A stretch of DNA of 64,000 nucleotides from Streptococcus oralis (GTDB lineage Bacteria > Bacillota > Bacilli > Lactobacillales > Streptococcaceae), in contig NZ_CP097843.1 of the NCBI RefSeq assembly GCF_023611505.1, forward strand, positions 744,001 to 808,000, read 5' to 3'. The notes beneath the pieces were generated by a model. The model did not search any database, was not told where the DNA came from, and saw only the letters and a program-made list of their open reading frames with translations. Within the stretch, counting starts at the first letter, position 1; every line of letters begins with the position of its first letter. Positions 21,765-31,325 of the stretch are shown piece after piece. The translations under genes and the position numbers were made by a program.

Positions 21765-23051
21765 ATGACAGTTAAAATTGCTTTACTTGGATTTGGTACC
21801 GTTGCAAGTGGTGTGCCTTTCCTCCTAAAGGAAAATGGAGAAAAAATCGTTCAGTCAGCTCATTCAGAGATTGAAGTAGCCAAGGTATTGGTCAAGGATG
21901 AAGATGAAAAGAACCGCTTGCTTGCAGCAGGGAATGACTTTAACTTTGTGACCAATGTAGATGATATTTTGTCAGATCAAGACATTACAATCGTAGTGGA
22001 ATTGATGGGGCGTATCGAACCAGCTAAGACCTTTATCACTCGTGCCTTAGAAGCTGGGAAACACGTTGTTACTGCTAACAAGGACCTTTTGGCTGTTCAT
22101 GGTACAGAATTGCTAGAAATCGCTAAAGTGCATAATGTAGCACTTTACTACGAAGCAGCAGTTGCTGGTGGGATTCCAATTCTTCGCACTCTAGCAAATT
22201 CATTGGCTTCTGATAAAATCACGCGCGTTCTTGGTGTCGTTAACGGAACTTCTAACTTTATGATGACCAAAATGGTCGAAGAAGGCTGGTCTTATGATGA
22301 TGCTCTGGCTGAAGCTCAAAGACTTGGATTTGCAGAAAGCGACCCTACAAATGACGTGGATGGGATTGATGCAGCCTACAAGATGGTGATTTTGAGCCAA
22401 TTTGCCTTTGGGATGAAGGTTGCCTTTGACGATGTAGCCCACAAGGGAATCCGCAACATCACACCAGAAGACGTAGCTGTAGCCCAAGACCTGGGCTATG
22501 TAGTGAAATTGGTAGGTTCTATCGAGGAAACTCCTTCGGGTATTGCTGCGGAAGTAACTCCAACCTTCCTTCCCAAAGCACATCCACTTGCTAGTGTCAA
22601 TGGGGTAATGAACGCAGTCTTTGTAGAATCTATTGGCATCGGTGAGTCTATGTACTACGGACCAGGTGCGGGTCAAAAACCAACTGCAACAAGTGTTGTG
22701 GCGGATATTGTCCGTATCGTTCGTCGTTTGAATGATGGAACAATTGGAAAAGACTTCAACGAATACAGCCGTGACTTGGTTTTGGCAAATCCAGAAGATG
22801 TTAAAGCAAACTACTATTTCTCAATCTTGGCACCAGATTCAAAAGGTCAGGTCTTGAAACTTGCTGAAATCTTTAATGCTCAAGATATTTCCTTCAAGCA
22901 AATCCTCCAAGATGGCAAAGAGGGTGACAAGGCGCGTGTAGTGATTATTACACATAAGATCAATAAAGCACAACTTGAGAATGTTTCAGCTGGGTTGGCC
23001 AAAGCTTCAGAATTTGACCTCTTGAATACATTCAAGGTGTTAGGAGACTAG
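21765..23051 (+). CDS. hom: Homoserine dehydrogenase
   Basis: Reduces aspartate semialdehyde to homoserine for threonine and methionine, 428 residues. '[15 protein letters not shown]' is the NAD(P) loop, and '[10 protein letters not shown]' and 'GIDAAYKM' form the catalytic region. A C-terminal ACT domain (about 350-428) suggests threonine feedback. The RBS TAGGAGACAAAC is good. The thrB start follows the stop by one base. Confidence 0.97.
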   Translation: MTVKIALLGFGTVASGVPFLLKENGEKIVQSAHSEIEVAKVLVKDEDEKNRLLAAGNDFNFVTNVDDILSDQDITIVVELMGRIEPAKTFITRALEAGKHVVTANKDLLAVHGTELLEIAKVHNVALYYEAAVAGGIPILRTLANSLASDKITRVLGVVNGTSNFMMTKMVEEGWSYDDALAEAQRLGFAESDPTNDVDGIDAAYKMVILSQFAFGMKVAFDDVAHKGIRNITPEDVAVAQDLGYVVKLVGSIEETPSGIAAEVTPTFLPKAHPLASVNGVMNAVFVESIGIGESMYYGPGAGQKPTATSVVADIVRIVRRLNDGTIGKDFNEYSRDLVLANPEDVKANYYFSILAPDSKGQVLKLAEIFNAQDISFKQILQDGKEGDKARVVIITHKINKAQLENVSAGLAKASEFDLLNTFKVLGD

Positions 23052-23052
23052 G

Positions 23053-23922
23053 ATGAAGATTATTGTACCTGCAACAAGTGCCAATATCGGGCCAGGTTTT
23101 GATTCGGTCGGTGTAGCTGTAACCAAGTATCTTCAAATTGAGGTCTGTGAAGAACGAGATGAGTGGTTGATTGAACATCAGATCGGCAAATGGATTCCCC
23201 ATGATGAGCGCAACCTTTTACTCAAGATTGCTTTACAAATTGCTCCTGACTTGCAACCGAGACGCTTGAAAATGATCAGTGATGTTCCCCTGGCGCGTGG
23301 TTTGGGTTCTTCTAGCTCGGTTATCGTTGCTGGGATTGAACTGGCCAACCAACTGGGCAAGCTCAACTTATCCAACCACGACAAATTGCAGCTGGCGACC
23401 AAGATTGAAGGGCATCCAGACAATGTGGCCCCAGCCATTTATGGTAATCTGGTTATTGCAAGTTCCGTTGAAGGGCAGGTTTCGGCGATTGTGGCAGATT
23501 TCCCAGAGTGTGATTTTTTAGCTTATATTCCCAACTATGAATTGCGTACTCGTGACAGCCGCGGTGTCTTGCCTAAAAAATTGTCCTACAAGGAAGCTGT
23601 TGCTGCCAGCTCTATCGCCAATGTGGCTATTGCAGCCTTGTTGGCAGGTGACATGGTGACAGCTGGACAAGCAATCGAGGGAGACCTCTTCCACGAGCGC
23701 TACCGTCAGGATCTGGTGAGAGAATTTGCGACGATTAAGCAAGTAGCCAAAGAGAATGGTGCCTATGCAACCTATCTTTCTGGCGCTGGGCCAACAGTTA
23801 TGGTCTTGGCTTCTCATGACAAGATGCCGGCGATTAAGGCGGAATTGCAAAAGCAGTCTTTCAAAGGCAAACTTCATGATTTGAAAGTGGATACCCAAGG
23901 TGTCCGTGTCCAAGCAAAATAA
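23053..23922 (+). CDS. thrB: Homoserine kinase
   Basis: GHMP-family kinase that phosphorylates homoserine on the way to threonine, 289 residues. '[15 protein letters not shown]' (6-20), the ATP loop '[16 protein letters not shown]' (about 79-94) and '[10 protein letters not shown]' are the three family motifs. AGGAGACTAGG overlaps the hom stop and serves as RBS, so the two genes are coupled. A terminator follows. thrC is not in the window. Confidence 0.97.
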   Translation: MKIIVPATSANIGPGFDSVGVAVTKYLQIEVCEERDEWLIEHQIGKWIPHDERNLLLKIALQIAPDLQPRRLKMISDVPLARGLGSSSSVIVAGIELANQLGKLNLSNHDKLQLATKIEGHPDNVAPAIYGNLVIASSVEGQVSAIVADFPECDFLAYIPNYELRTRDSRGVLPKKLSYKEAVAASSIANVAIAALLAGDMVTAGQAIEGDLFHERYRQDLVREFATIKQVAKENGAYATYLSGAGPTVMVLASHDKMPAIKAELQKQSFKGKLHDLKVDTQGVRVQAK

Positions 23923-23930
23923 AGAAATAA

Positions 23931-23980
23931 AAGACAGGATGGGGAAAGTCTCGACTAGAGGGCTTCCTGTCCTTTTTTTG
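23931..23980 (+). terminator. Intrinsic terminator after thrB
   Basis: GACAGGA (23933-23939) pairs with TCCTGTC (23965-23971) around a long loop and is followed by CTTTTTTT. Confidence 0.75.
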
Positions 23981-23990
23981 AAAAGAAGTT

Positions 23991-24143
23991 TATACTCAAT
24001 GAAAATCAAAGAGCAAACTAGGAAGCTAGCCGCAGGTTGCTCAAAACATGGTTTTGAGGTTGTAGATGAAACTGACGAAGTCAGTAACCATACCTACGGT
24101 AAGGCGATGCTGATGTGGTTTGAAGAGATTTTCAAAGAGTATT
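23991..24143 (+). repeat. RUP-type element (non-autonomous, pneumococcal family)
   Basis: Ends carry inverted repeats TACTCAATGAAAATC (23993-24007) and GATTTTCAAAGAGTA (24127-24141), with TA dinucleotides outside. The interior ('GCAAACTAGGAAGCTAGCCG', 'AACTGACGAAGTCAGTAAC') matches the repeat known from S. pneumoniae as RUP, thought to be moved in trans by an IS630-type transposase. It sits harmlessly between thrB and msrAB. The unit is longer than the commonly quoted core of about 107 bp, so a composite or long form is possible. Confidence 0.85.
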
Positions 24144-24173
24144 AGTTAAAAACTTGATAAAGGAGAAATAAAG

Positions 24174-25112
24174 ATGGCAGAAATTTATCTAGCAGGTGGT
24201 TGTTTTTGGGGCCTAGAGGAGTATTTTTCCCGAATTTCAGGCGTATTAGCAACCAGTGTTGGCTACGCTAATGGGCAAGTCGAAACGACCAATTACCAGC
24301 TGATTGAGGAAACAGACCATGCAGAAACGGTTCAAGTGATTTACGATGAGAAGGCAGTGTCACTTAGAGAAATTTTACTTTATTATTTCCGTGTTATTGA
24401 TCCCTTGTCTATTAACCAGCAGGGGAATGACCGTGGTCGCCAATATCGTACTGGTATTTATTACCAAGATGAAACAGACTTGCCAGCTATCTATACAGTG
24501 GTGCAGGATCAAGAACGCATGCTTGGTCGAAAGATTGCAGTAGAAGTGGAGCAACTTCGCCACTACATTCTGGCAGAAGACTATCACCAAGACTATCTTA
24601 AGAAGAATCCTTCAGGTTACTGTCATATCGATGTGACCGATGCTGATAAGCCATTGATTGATGCCTCTAACTATGAAAAGCCTAGTCAGGAGGTGTTAAA
24701 GGAAAGCTTAACTGAAGAGTCCTATCGTGTCACCCAAGAAGCTGCTACAGAGGCTCCATTTACCAATGCCTATGACCAAACTTTTGAAGAAGGGATTTAT
24801 GTAGATATCACGACTGGTGAGCCACTCTTTTTTGCTAAGGATAAGTTTGCTTCAGGTTGTGGTTGGCCAAGTTTCAGTCGTCCGATTTCTAAGGAATTGA
24901 TTCATTATTACAAGGATATGAGCCATGGGATGGAGCGAATCGAGGTTCGTTCTCGGTCAGGAAATGCTCACTTGGGTCATGTTTTCACAGATGGTCCTCA
25001 GGAATTAGGTGGCCTCCGTTACTGTATTAATTCTGCCTCCTTGCGCTTTGTAGCCAAGGATGAGATGGAAGAAGAAGGATATGGCTATCTATTACCTTAC
25101 TTAAACAAATAA
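24174..25112 (+). CDS. msrAB: Fused methionine sulfoxide reductase A/B
   Basis: Repairs both epimers of oxidised methionine. Of 312 residues, about 1-155 are MsrA with the catalytic cysteine C10 in '[12 protein letters not shown]', and about 180-312 are MsrB with '[12 protein letters not shown]', '[13 protein letters not shown]' and the catalytic C284 in '[11 protein letters not shown]'. The zinc-binding CxxC pairs of some MsrB proteins are absent. There is no signal peptide, so it should act in the cytoplasm, like the pneumococcal second MsrAB. The RBS AAGGAGAAATAAAG lies just after the RUP. Confidence 0.96.
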   Translation: MAEIYLAGGCFWGLEEYFSRISGVLATSVGYANGQVETTNYQLIEETDHAETVQVIYDEKAVSLREILLYYFRVIDPLSINQQGNDRGRQYRTGIYYQDETDLPAIYTVVQDQERMLGRKIAVEVEQLRHYILAEDYHQDYLKKNPSGYCHIDVTDADKPLIDASNYEKPSQEVLKESLTEESYRVTQEAATEAPFTNAYDQTFEEGIYVDITTGEPLFFAKDKFASGCGWPSFSRPISKELIHYYKDMSHGMERIEVRSRSGNAHLGHVFTDGPQELGGLRYCINSASLRFVAKDEMEEEGYGYLLPYLNK

Positions 25113-25117
25113 AACTG

Positions 25118-25148
25118 AGAGGGTGGGGCTTCCCACTTTCTTCATTTC
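25118..25148 (+). terminator. Weak terminator after msrAB
   Basis: GAGGGTGGG (25119-25127) pairs with CCCACTTTC (25132-25140), including two G-T pairs, across a GCTT loop. The following TTCATTTCC is only moderately T-rich. Confidence 0.45.
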
Positions 25149-25171
25149 CAGAATAAGAATAGAAGGGATTT

Positions 25172-26896
25172 ATGAAACACTTACTATCTTACTTCAAACC
25201 CTATATCAAAGAATCAATTTTGGCACCCTTGTTCAAGCTGCTAGAAGCTGTTTTTGAACTCTTGGTTCCCATGGTGATTGCTGGGATTGTTGACCAGTCC
25301 TTGCCTCAGAGAGATCAAGGACACCTTTGGATGCAGATTGGCCTGCTCCTTATCTTTGCAGTGATTGGCGTTTTAGTGGCCTTGGTAGCCCAGTTTTACT
25401 CAGCCAAGGCAGCGGTGGGGTTTACCAAAGAACTGACAGACGACCTTTATCGTCATATTCTTTCCTTACCCAAGAACAGCAGAGACCGTCTGACAACTTC
25501 TAGCTTGGTGACTCGCTTGACTTCGGATACTTACCAGATACAGACTGGTATCAATCAATTCCTGCGCCTCTTTTTGCGAGCACCTATTATCGTTTTTGGG
25601 GCTATCTTTATGGCCTATCGCATCTCGGCTGAGCTGACTTTCTGGTTTTTAGTTATGGTTGTCATTTTGACAATCGTTATTGTAGGGTTCTCTCGGCTGG
25701 TCAATCCTCTCTACAGCAGTCTCAGAAAGAAAACGGACCAACTGGTTCAGGAAACACGTCAGCAATTGCAAGGGATGCGAGTTATTCGTGCTTTTGGTCA
25801 GGAAAAACGAGAGTTACAGATTTTTCAAACCCTAAATCAAGTTTATGCTAGATTACAAGAAAAGACAGGTTTCTGGTCTAGTTTATTAACACCTCTGACC
25901 TATCTGATTGTCAATGGAACTCTCCTAGTTATCATCTGGCAGGGTTATATTTCCATTCAAGGAGGTTTACTTAGCCAAGGTGCCCTGATTGCCCTTATCA
26001 ACTACCTCTTGCAGATCTTGGTGGAATTGGTCAAGCTTGCCATGCTGATCAATTCCCTCAACCAGTCCTACATCTCAGCCAAGAGAATCGAGGAGGTCTT
26101 TGCTGAGGCTCCCGAAGACATCCACTCAGAGTTAGAACAAAAGCAAGCTACCAGTAATCAGGTTTTACAAGTCCAAGAATTAACCTTTACCTATCCTGAT
26201 GCGGCCCAGCCTTCTCTGAGAGACATTTCCTTTGATATGAAGCAAGGACAAATACTTGGTATCATTGGGGGAACGGGTTCTGGTAAATCAAGCTTGGTGC
26301 AAGTCTTACTTGGACTTTATCCAGCAGACAAGGGAAGCATTGACCTTTATCGAAATGGACATAGTCCTCTTAATTTGGAGCAGTGGCGGTCTTGGATTGC
26401 CTATGTGCCCCAAAAAGTCGAACTCTTTAAGGGAACCATTCGTTCCAACTTGACTCTAGGTTTGCATCAAGAAGTAACTGATCAAGAACTCTGGCAGGCC
26501 TTGGAAATTTCGCAAGCAAAGGATTTTGTCAGTGAAAAGGAAGGACTCTTAGATGCCCAAGTTGAGGCAGGAGGGCGAAATTTCTCAGGCGGGCAAAAAC
26601 AAAGGTTGTCTATCGCCAGAGCAGTCTTGCGCCAAGCTCCGTTTCTCATCCTAGATGATGCGACCTCAGCTCTCGACACCATCACAGAGTCCAAGCTCTT
26701 GAAATCTATTCGAGAAAATTTGCCAAACACGAGCTTAATCTTGATTTCTCAACGGACTTCGACGCTTCAGATGGCTGACCAGATTCTCCTTTTGGAAAAA
26801 GGTGAGTTACTAGCTGTTGGCAAGCACGATGACTTGATGAAGACTAGCCAAGTCTATCGCGAAATCAATGCATCCCAACATGGAAAGGAGGACTAG
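25172..26896 (+). CDS. ABC exporter half, degenerate-site subunit
   Basis: Half-transporter of 574 residues: six membrane segments (about 1-310) and a nucleotide-binding domain. Walker A is 'GGTGSGKSS', the signature 'FSGGQKQRLS' is intact, and Walker B is 'FLILDDATSALD', with Asp in place of the catalytic Glu. That substitution is the mark of one partner in heterodimeric exporters such as LmrCD or BmrCD. It is encoded directly before a second half-transporter with one base between. The substrate is unknown; drugs or peptides are possible. Confidence 0.9.
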   Translation: MKHLLSYFKPYIKESILAPLFKLLEAVFELLVPMVIAGIVDQSLPQRDQGHLWMQIGLLLIFAVIGVLVALVAQFYSAKAAVGFTKELTDDLYRHILSLPKNSRDRLTTSSLVTRLTSDTYQIQTGINQFLRLFLRAPIIVFGAIFMAYRISAELTFWFLVMVVILTIVIVGFSRLVNPLYSSLRKKTDQLVQETRQQLQGMRVIRAFGQEKRELQIFQTLNQVYARLQEKTGFWSSLLTPLTYLIVNGTLLVIIWQGYISIQGGLLSQGALIALINYLLQILVELVKLAMLINSLNQSYISAKRIEEVFAEAPEDIHSELEQKQATSNQVLQVQELTFTYPDAAQPSLRDISFDMKQGQILGIIGGTGSGKSSLVQVLLGLYPADKGSIDLYRNGHSPLNLEQWRSWIAYVPQKVELFKGTIRSNLTLGLHQEVTDQELWQALEISQAKDFVSEKEGLLDAQVEAGGRNFSGGQKQRLSIARAVLRQAPFLILDDATSALDTITESKLLKSIRENLPNTSLILISQRTSTLQMADQILLLEKGELLAVGKHDDLMKTSQVYREINASQHGKED

Positions 26897-26897
26897 A

Positions 26898-28646
26898 ATG
26901 AAACGACAAACTGCAAACCAGACGCTCAAACGTTTAGCCGTAGATTTAGCAAGCCATCCTTTCCTCCTTTTCCTAGCCTTTCTAGGAACGATTGCCCAAG
27001 TTGGTTTATCAATTTATCTTCCTATTTTGATTGGGCAGGTCATTGACCAAGTCCTGGTGGCTGGATCATCACCAGTTTTTTGGCAGATTTTTCTCCAGAT
27101 GCTCTTGGTGGTAATAGGAAATACTCTGGTACAATGGGCCAATCCTCTCCTCTATAATCGTCTAATCTTCTCTTATACCAAAGACTTGCGAGAGCGAATC
27201 ATCCATAAACTCCATCGGTTACCGATTGCTTTTGTGGATCGACAGGGCAGTGGAGAGATGGTTAGTCGTGTGACCACAGACATCGAACAGTTGGCAGCTG
27301 GCTTGACCATGATTTTTAATCAATTTTTCATTGGTGTCTTGATGATTTTGGTTAGTATTCTAGCTATGCTTCAAATCCACCTCCTCATGACCCTCTTGGT
27401 CTTGCTGTTGACGCCACTGTCCATGGTGATTTCACGCTTTATTGCCAAGAGATCTTATCACCTCTTCCAGAAGCAAACAGAGACAAGGGGGATTCAGACA
27501 CAATTAATTGAAGAATCGCTTAGCCAACAGACCATTATCCAGTCCTTTAATGCTCAAGGAGAGTTTATCCAAAGATTGCATGAGGCTAATGATAACTACG
27601 CAGACTATTCTCAGTCAGCTATCTTTTATTCTTCAACGGTCAATCCTTCGACTCGATTTGTAAATTCGCTCATTTATGCCCTTCTAGCTGGAGTGGGAGC
27701 TTATCGTATCATGATGGGATCCACACTGACCATTGGACGTTTAGTGACTTTTTTGAACTATGTCCAACAGTACACTAAGCCCTTTAACGATATTTCTTCA
27801 GTTCTAGCCGAATTGCAAAGTGCTCTCGCTTGCGCAGAGCGTGTCTATGCTGTCTTAGAAAGTCCAGAGGTGGTTGAAACAGGTAAGGAAATCTTGACCA
27901 GTGACCAAGTCAAGGGAGCTATTTCCTTTAAACATGTCTCTTTTGGCTACCATCCTGAGAAGATCTTGATTAAGGACTTGTCTATAGATATCCCAGCTGG
28001 TAGCAAGGTAGCCATTGTTGGTCCGACAGGTGCTGGTAAGTCAACTCTTATCAATCTCCTCATGTGTTTTTACCCTATTAACTCAGGAGATATCTTGCTG
28101 GACGGTCGTTCCATTTACAACTATACCCGAGCGTCATTGAGACAGCAGTTTGGGATGGTGCTCCAAGAAACCTGGCTCAAGCAAGGGACTATTCATGACA
28201 ATATTGCCTTTGGAAATCCTGAAGCCAGTCGGGAGCAGGTGATTGCTGCTGCTAAAGCAGCCAATGCAGACTTTTTCATCCAACAGTTGCCACAGGGATA
28301 CGATACTAAGTTGGAAAATGCAGGAGAATCTCTCTCTGTCGGCCAAGCCCAGCTCTTAACCATCGCCCGAGTCTTTCTGGCTATTCCAAAGATTCTTATC
28401 TTAGACGAGGCGACTTCCTCCATCGATACACGGACAGAAGTGTTAGTTCAGGATGCCTTTGCTAAACTCATGAAGGGGCGCACAAGCTTTATCATTGCTC
28501 ATCGTTTGTCAACCATTCAGGATGCGGATTTGATTCTTGTCTTGGTAGATGGTGATATTGTTGAGCATGGTAACCATCATGACCTCATGGCTAGAAAGGG
28601 CAAGTATTACCAGATGCAAAAAGCTGCAGCTTTTAGCTCTGAATAA
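26898..28646 (+). CDS. ABC exporter half, catalytic-site subunit
   Basis: Second half of the exporter, 582 residues from ATG 26898. AAAGGAGGACTAGA is the RBS, so longer in-frame starts inside the upstream gene are rejected. It has six membrane segments, Walker A 'GPTGAGKST', and Walker B 'ILILDEATSSID' with the catalytic Glu. The signature is 'LSVGQAQLL', with Val for the first Gly. The altered signature here and the Asp in the partner fall on the same composite ATP site, as in known heterodimers with one active site. Confidence 0.92.
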   Translation: MKRQTANQTLKRLAVDLASHPFLLFLAFLGTIAQVGLSIYLPILIGQVIDQVLVAGSSPVFWQIFLQMLLVVIGNTLVQWANPLLYNRLIFSYTKDLRERIIHKLHRLPIAFVDRQGSGEMVSRVTTDIEQLAAGLTMIFNQFFIGVLMILVSILAMLQIHLLMTLLVLLLTPLSMVISRFIAKRSYHLFQKQTETRGIQTQLIEESLSQQTIIQSFNAQGEFIQRLHEANDNYADYSQSAIFYSSTVNPSTRFVNSLIYALLAGVGAYRIMMGSTLTIGRLVTFLNYVQQYTKPFNDISSVLAELQSALACAERVYAVLESPEVVETGKEILTSDQVKGAISFKHVSFGYHPEKILIKDLSIDIPAGSKVAIVGPTGAGKSTLINLLMCFYPINSGDILLDGRSIYNYTRASLRQQFGMVLQETWLKQGTIHDNIAFGNPEASREQVIAAAKAANADFFIQQLPQGYDTKLENAGESLSVGQAQLLTIARVFLAIPKILILDEATSSIDTRTEVLVQDAFAKLMKGRTSFIIAHRLSTIQDADLILVLVDGDIVEHGNHHDLMARKGKYYQMQKAAAFSSE

Positions 28647-28671
28647 TCCTTTCTATTTTGAAATCTTATGG

Positions 28672-28711
28672 ACAAAAAAAAGTTGCCTTTGGGTGACTTT
28701 TTTGTTACAAT
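28672..28711 (+). promoter_or_regulatory. Terminator overlapping the promoter of the deaminase gene
   Basis: An A-rich/T-rich hairpin (GTTGCC / GGGTGAC flanked by A and T runs, about 28674-28703) ends the ABC operon. TTGCCT (28683-28688), 17 bases and TACAAT (28706-28711, with TG upstream) give a promoter built into the same bases. Confidence 0.65.
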
Positions 28712-28747
28712 AGCTAGAAAAAATCAGGGTCTTAGAAGGAGAAAACA

Positions 28748-30007
28748 ATGAAAGTCTATCAGCATGTAAATACCGTGACTTGTGACCAAGATTTCCATGT
28801 TTATTTGGATGGTATCTTAGCCGTTAAGGACTCTCAAATCGTCTATGTCGGCCAAGAGGAGCCAGAGATTTTAGAGCAAGCTGAGCAGATGATAGACTAT
28901 CAGGGAGCCTGGATCATGCCTGGATTGGTCAATTGCCACACCCATTCTGCTATGACAGGTTTGCGAGGAATTCAGGATGACAGTAATCTCCACGAATGGC
29001 TCAATGACTATATCTGGCCAGCAGAAGCAGGATTTACTCCCGATATGACTACCAAGGCAGTCAAAGAAGCTCTGACGGAGATGCTCCAGTCAGGGACAAC
29101 AAGCTTCAATGATATGTATAATCCCAATGGAGTGGATATTGAGCAAATTTATCAGGCAGTCAAGGCGTCTAAGATGCGTTGTTATTTCTCACCGACCCTC
29201 TTTTCTTCAGAGGCAGAGACAACTGCTGAAACTATAAGCAGAACACGAGCCATCATAGAGGAAATCTTAGGATATGAAAATCCAAATTTCAAGGTTATGG
29301 TAGCCCCACATTCTCCCTACAGCTGTAGTAAAGATTTGCTGGAAGAGAGCTTAGATATGGCAAAAGAGCTGAATATTCCTCTCCATATCCATGTGGCGGA
29401 GACCAAGGAGGAATCAGGAATTATCCTCAAACGCTATGGCAAACGTCCCCTTGCCTTTCTAGAAGAACTGGGTTACTTAGATCATCCGTCTGTTTTTGCT
29501 CATGGGGTCGAACTAAACGAACAAGAAATTGAACGCTTGGCAACCTCTCAAGTGGCTATCGCCCACAATCCTATCAGTAATCTAAAACTGGCCTCAGGAA
29601 TCGCTCCAATCATCCAACTCCAAAAAGCAGGAGTAGCAGTGGGGATTGCGACTGACTCGGTTGCTTCCAATAACAATCTAGATATGTTTGAGGAAGGACG
29701 GACAGCAGCCCTCCTTCAGAAAATGAAGAGTGGAGATGCCAGCCAATTTCCTATCGAAACAGCTCTCAAAGCTCTAACGATAGAAGGTGCTAAGGTTCTT
29801 GGAATGGAAGATCAGATAGGAAGTCTGGAAGTTGGTAAGCAGGCAGATTTTCTGGTCATTAATCCTCAAGGAAAAATCCATCTTCAACCTCAGGAAAATA
29901 TGCTCTCTCACCTCGTATACGCAGTCAAATCCAGTGATGTTGATGATGTCTATATTGCTGGAGAACAGGTTGTCAAGCAAGGCAAAGTTTTGACGGTAGA
30001 GATTTAA
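28748..30007 (+). CDS. Amidohydrolase, MTA/SAH deaminase-like
   Basis: Metal-dependent deaminase of 419 residues in the family that includes 5'-methylthioadenosine/S-adenosylhomocysteine deaminase. 'GLVNCHTHSAM' carries the first HxH, 'HIHVAETKEE' the next His, 'VFAHGVEL' another, and 'IATDSVASNNNLDM' the metal Asp. The RBS AGAAGGAGAAAACA is good. The exact purine substrate is not readable; guanine-type or chlorohydrolase-type substrates are alternatives. It is monocistronic between two promoters. Confidence 0.85.
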   Translation: MKVYQHVNTVTCDQDFHVYLDGILAVKDSQIVYVGQEEPEILEQAEQMIDYQGAWIMPGLVNCHTHSAMTGLRGIQDDSNLHEWLNDYIWPAEAGFTPDMTTKAVKEALTEMLQSGTTSFNDMYNPNGVDIEQIYQAVKASKMRCYFSPTLFSSEAETTAETISRTRAIIEEILGYENPNFKVMVAPHSPYSCSKDLLEESLDMAKELNIPLHIHVAETKEESGIILKRYGKRPLAFLEELGYLDHPSVFAHGVELNEQEIERLATSQVAIAHNPISNLKLASGIAPIIQLQKAGVAVGIATDSVASNNNLDMFEEGRTAALLQKMKSGDASQFPIETALKALTIEGAKVLGMEDQIGSLEVGKQADFLVINPQGKIHLQPQENMLSHLVYAVKSSDVDDVYIAGEQVVKQGKVLTVEI

Positions 30008-30036
30008 AAAAATTTCAAAAAAAGTTTGCAAAAATC

Positions 30037-30065
30037 TTGCATTCTTTTTTTGTCTATGCTATACT
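30037..30065 (+). promoter_or_regulatory. rplJ-rplL promoter
   Basis: TTGCAT (30037-30042), 17 bases, TATACT (30060-30065). It is preceded by A/T tracts (30006-30034) like an UP element, as expected for a ribosomal protein operon. Confidence 0.82.
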
Positions 30066-30071
30066 TATATA

Positions 30072-30243
30072 CGGTTTGAAAAAACTGCCTAAGACAGTAG
30101 GGGAGCTCGACTCATAAAGATCCTACCGAGGACAAAACGTATCATGTAAAAAGAAGCGTATTGTACTTTCGTGTCTAGGTTTGGGCGCGTTTTTCTTTTG
30201 AAAAAATTCCCCAAGCAAAATAATTACGGAGGTGAACACACTA
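30072..30243 (+). ncRNA. Ribosomal protein L10 leader (autoregulatory mRNA leader)
   Basis: An untranslated leader of about 170 bases with the kink-turn-like and paired segments of L10 leaders, including 'AGGGGAGCTCGACTC' and 'ATCCTACCGAGGAC'. The late A-rich arm near 30147-30157 can pair with the T-rich segment near 30187-30199, giving an attenuator-like hairpin. In Firmicutes the L10(L12)4 complex binds this leader to limit its own synthesis. That role is family knowledge; the match is by position and pattern. Confidence 0.8.
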
Positions 30244-30744
30244 ATGAGTGAAGCAATTATTGCTAAAAAAGCGGAACTAGTTGACGTAGTAGCTGAAAAA
30301 ATGAAAGCTGCTGCATCTATTGTCGTTGTAGACGCTCGTGGTTTGACAGTTGATCAAGATACAGTTCTTCGTCGTGAGCTTCGTGGAAGCGAAGTTGAGT
30401 ATAAAGTCATTAAAAACTCAATCTTGCGTCGTGCAGCTGAAAAAGCTGGTCTTGAAGACCTTGCATCTGTTTTTGTTGGACCATCTGCAGTAGCATTTTC
30501 TAACGAAGATGTTATCGCACCAGCGAAAATCTTGAACGACTTTGCTAAAAACGCTGAAGCACTTGAAATTAAAGGTGGTGCAATCGAAGGCGCTGTCGCA
30601 TCTAAAGAAGAAATCGTTGCTCTTGCAACTCTTCCAAACCGCGAAGGACTTCTTTCTATGCTCCTTTCTGTACTTCAAGCGCCAGTGCGCAACGTTGCTC
30701 TTGCAGTCAAAGCGGTTGCAGACAACAAAGAAGACGCAGCTTAA
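30244..30744 (+). CDS. rplJ: 50S ribosomal protein L10
   Basis: Stalk base protein that holds L7/L12 dimers on 23S rRNA, 166 residues beginning [20 protein letters not shown]. The ATG at 30244 follows GGAGGTGAACACACTA. An upstream in-frame GTG at 30232 lies inside the RBS region and is rejected. The C-terminal helix '[19 protein letters not shown]' binds L12 dimers. Confidence 0.97.
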   Translation: MSEAIIAKKAELVDVVAEKMKAAASIVVVDARGLTVDQDTVLRRELRGSEVEYKVIKNSILRRAAEKAGLEDLASVFVGPSAVAFSNEDVIAPAKILNDFAKNAEALEIKGGAIEGAVASKEEIVALATLPNREGLLSMLLSVLQAPVRNVALAVKAVADNKEDAA

Positions 30745-30750
30745 TCTTAA

Positions 30751-30775
30751 GCTACGCAGCGTAGCATAGCTACGA
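30751..30775 (+). promoter_or_regulatory. Intercistronic hairpin between rplJ and rplL
   Basis: GCTACGCAGCGTAGC (30751-30765) is self-complementary, and a further GCTACG follows at 30769-30774, so alternative stems can form. There is no T-run, so it is more likely an RNA-processing or stability element that adjusts the L12 excess than a terminator. Confidence 0.55.
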
Positions 30776-30818
30776 AAAAACTATTATATAATTAAAAACT
30801 TATTTGGAGGAAATAACA

Positions 30819-31187
30819 ATGGCATTGAACATTGAAAACATTATTGCTGAAATTAAAGAAGCTTCAATCCTTGAATTGAACGACCTTGTAAAAGCTATCG
30901 AAGAAGAATTTGGTGTAACTGCAGCTGCTCCTGTAGCTGTAGCTACAGCTGGTGCTGCTGACGCTGGTGCTGCTAAAGATTCATTTGACGTTGAATTGAC
31001 AGCTGCTGGTGACAAAAAAGTTGGCGTTATCAAAGCTGTACGTGAAATCACTGGTCTTGGACTTAAAGAAGCTAAAGAACTTGTTGATGGTGCACCAGGT
31101 GTCATCAAAGAAGGCGTTCCAACTGCAGAAGCTGAAGAAATCAAAGCTAAATTGGAAGAAGCTGGAGCTTCAGTTACTCTTAAATAA
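30819..31187 (+). CDS. rplL: 50S ribosomal protein L7/L12
   Basis: Stalk protein that recruits translation GTPases, 122 residues: N-terminal dimerisation part, an Ala-rich hinge (about 37-55) and the C-terminal '[20 protein letters not shown]' factor-binding region. ATG 30819 follows TTTGGAGGAAATAACA. The last 15 bases are the attachment core of the integrated element, and the coding sequence is left intact by the insertion. Confidence 0.98.
   Translation: MALNIENIIAEIKEASILELNDLVKAIEEEFGVTAAAPVAVATAGAADAGAAKDSFDVELTAAGDKKVGVIKAVREITGLGLKEAKELVDGAPGVIKEGVPTAEAEEIKAKLEEAGASVTLK
31173..31187 (+). other. attL of the rplL-integrated ICE
   Basis: GTTACTCTTAAATAA is the 3' end of rplL. It is the reverse complement of the 15-bp core known for ICESa2603-type elements that integrate at rplL in streptococci. 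Chromosomal gene order stops here and conjugative-element genes begin. The matching attR is not in the window. Confidence 0.88.
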
Positions 31188-31201
31188 GAGGCATATACCA
31201 A

Positions 31202-31257
31202 TTAGAATTCGGAATACTATAGTATCAGCCTTTTAGAATCGTGAACACATTTTAGAA
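31202..31257 (+). repeat. Short repeats and palindrome at the ICE left end
   Basis: TTAGAA occurs at 31202-31207, 31233-31238 and 31252-31257, the last two within an 8-base direct repeat TTTTAGAA. ATACTATAGTAT (31214-31225) is a perfect palindrome. They may be arm-type sites for the integrase or excisionase; this is inference from position only. Confidence 0.35.
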
Positions 31258-31278
31258 ACTGATAAATTAATTTAGTTT

Positions 31279-31325
31279 CCTGCCAAAAACCCTACCAAAA
31301 ATTAATTTGGCAGGGTTTTTCTTTT
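31279..31325 (+). terminator. Terminator with two alternative stems
   Basis: TTTGGCAGGG (31306-31315) can pair with CCCTACCAAA (31290-31299, one mismatch) or with the perfect 9-bp partner CCTGCCAAA (31279-31287). TTTTTCTTTTT follows. It is supplied by the element and would end rplL transcription before the element genes. Confidence 0.8.

Noticed and set aside
23900..24145. Open frame running through the thrB terminator and the RUP
   Set aside because: It overlaps the thrB end and is built from repeat sequence; no RBS and no protein character.
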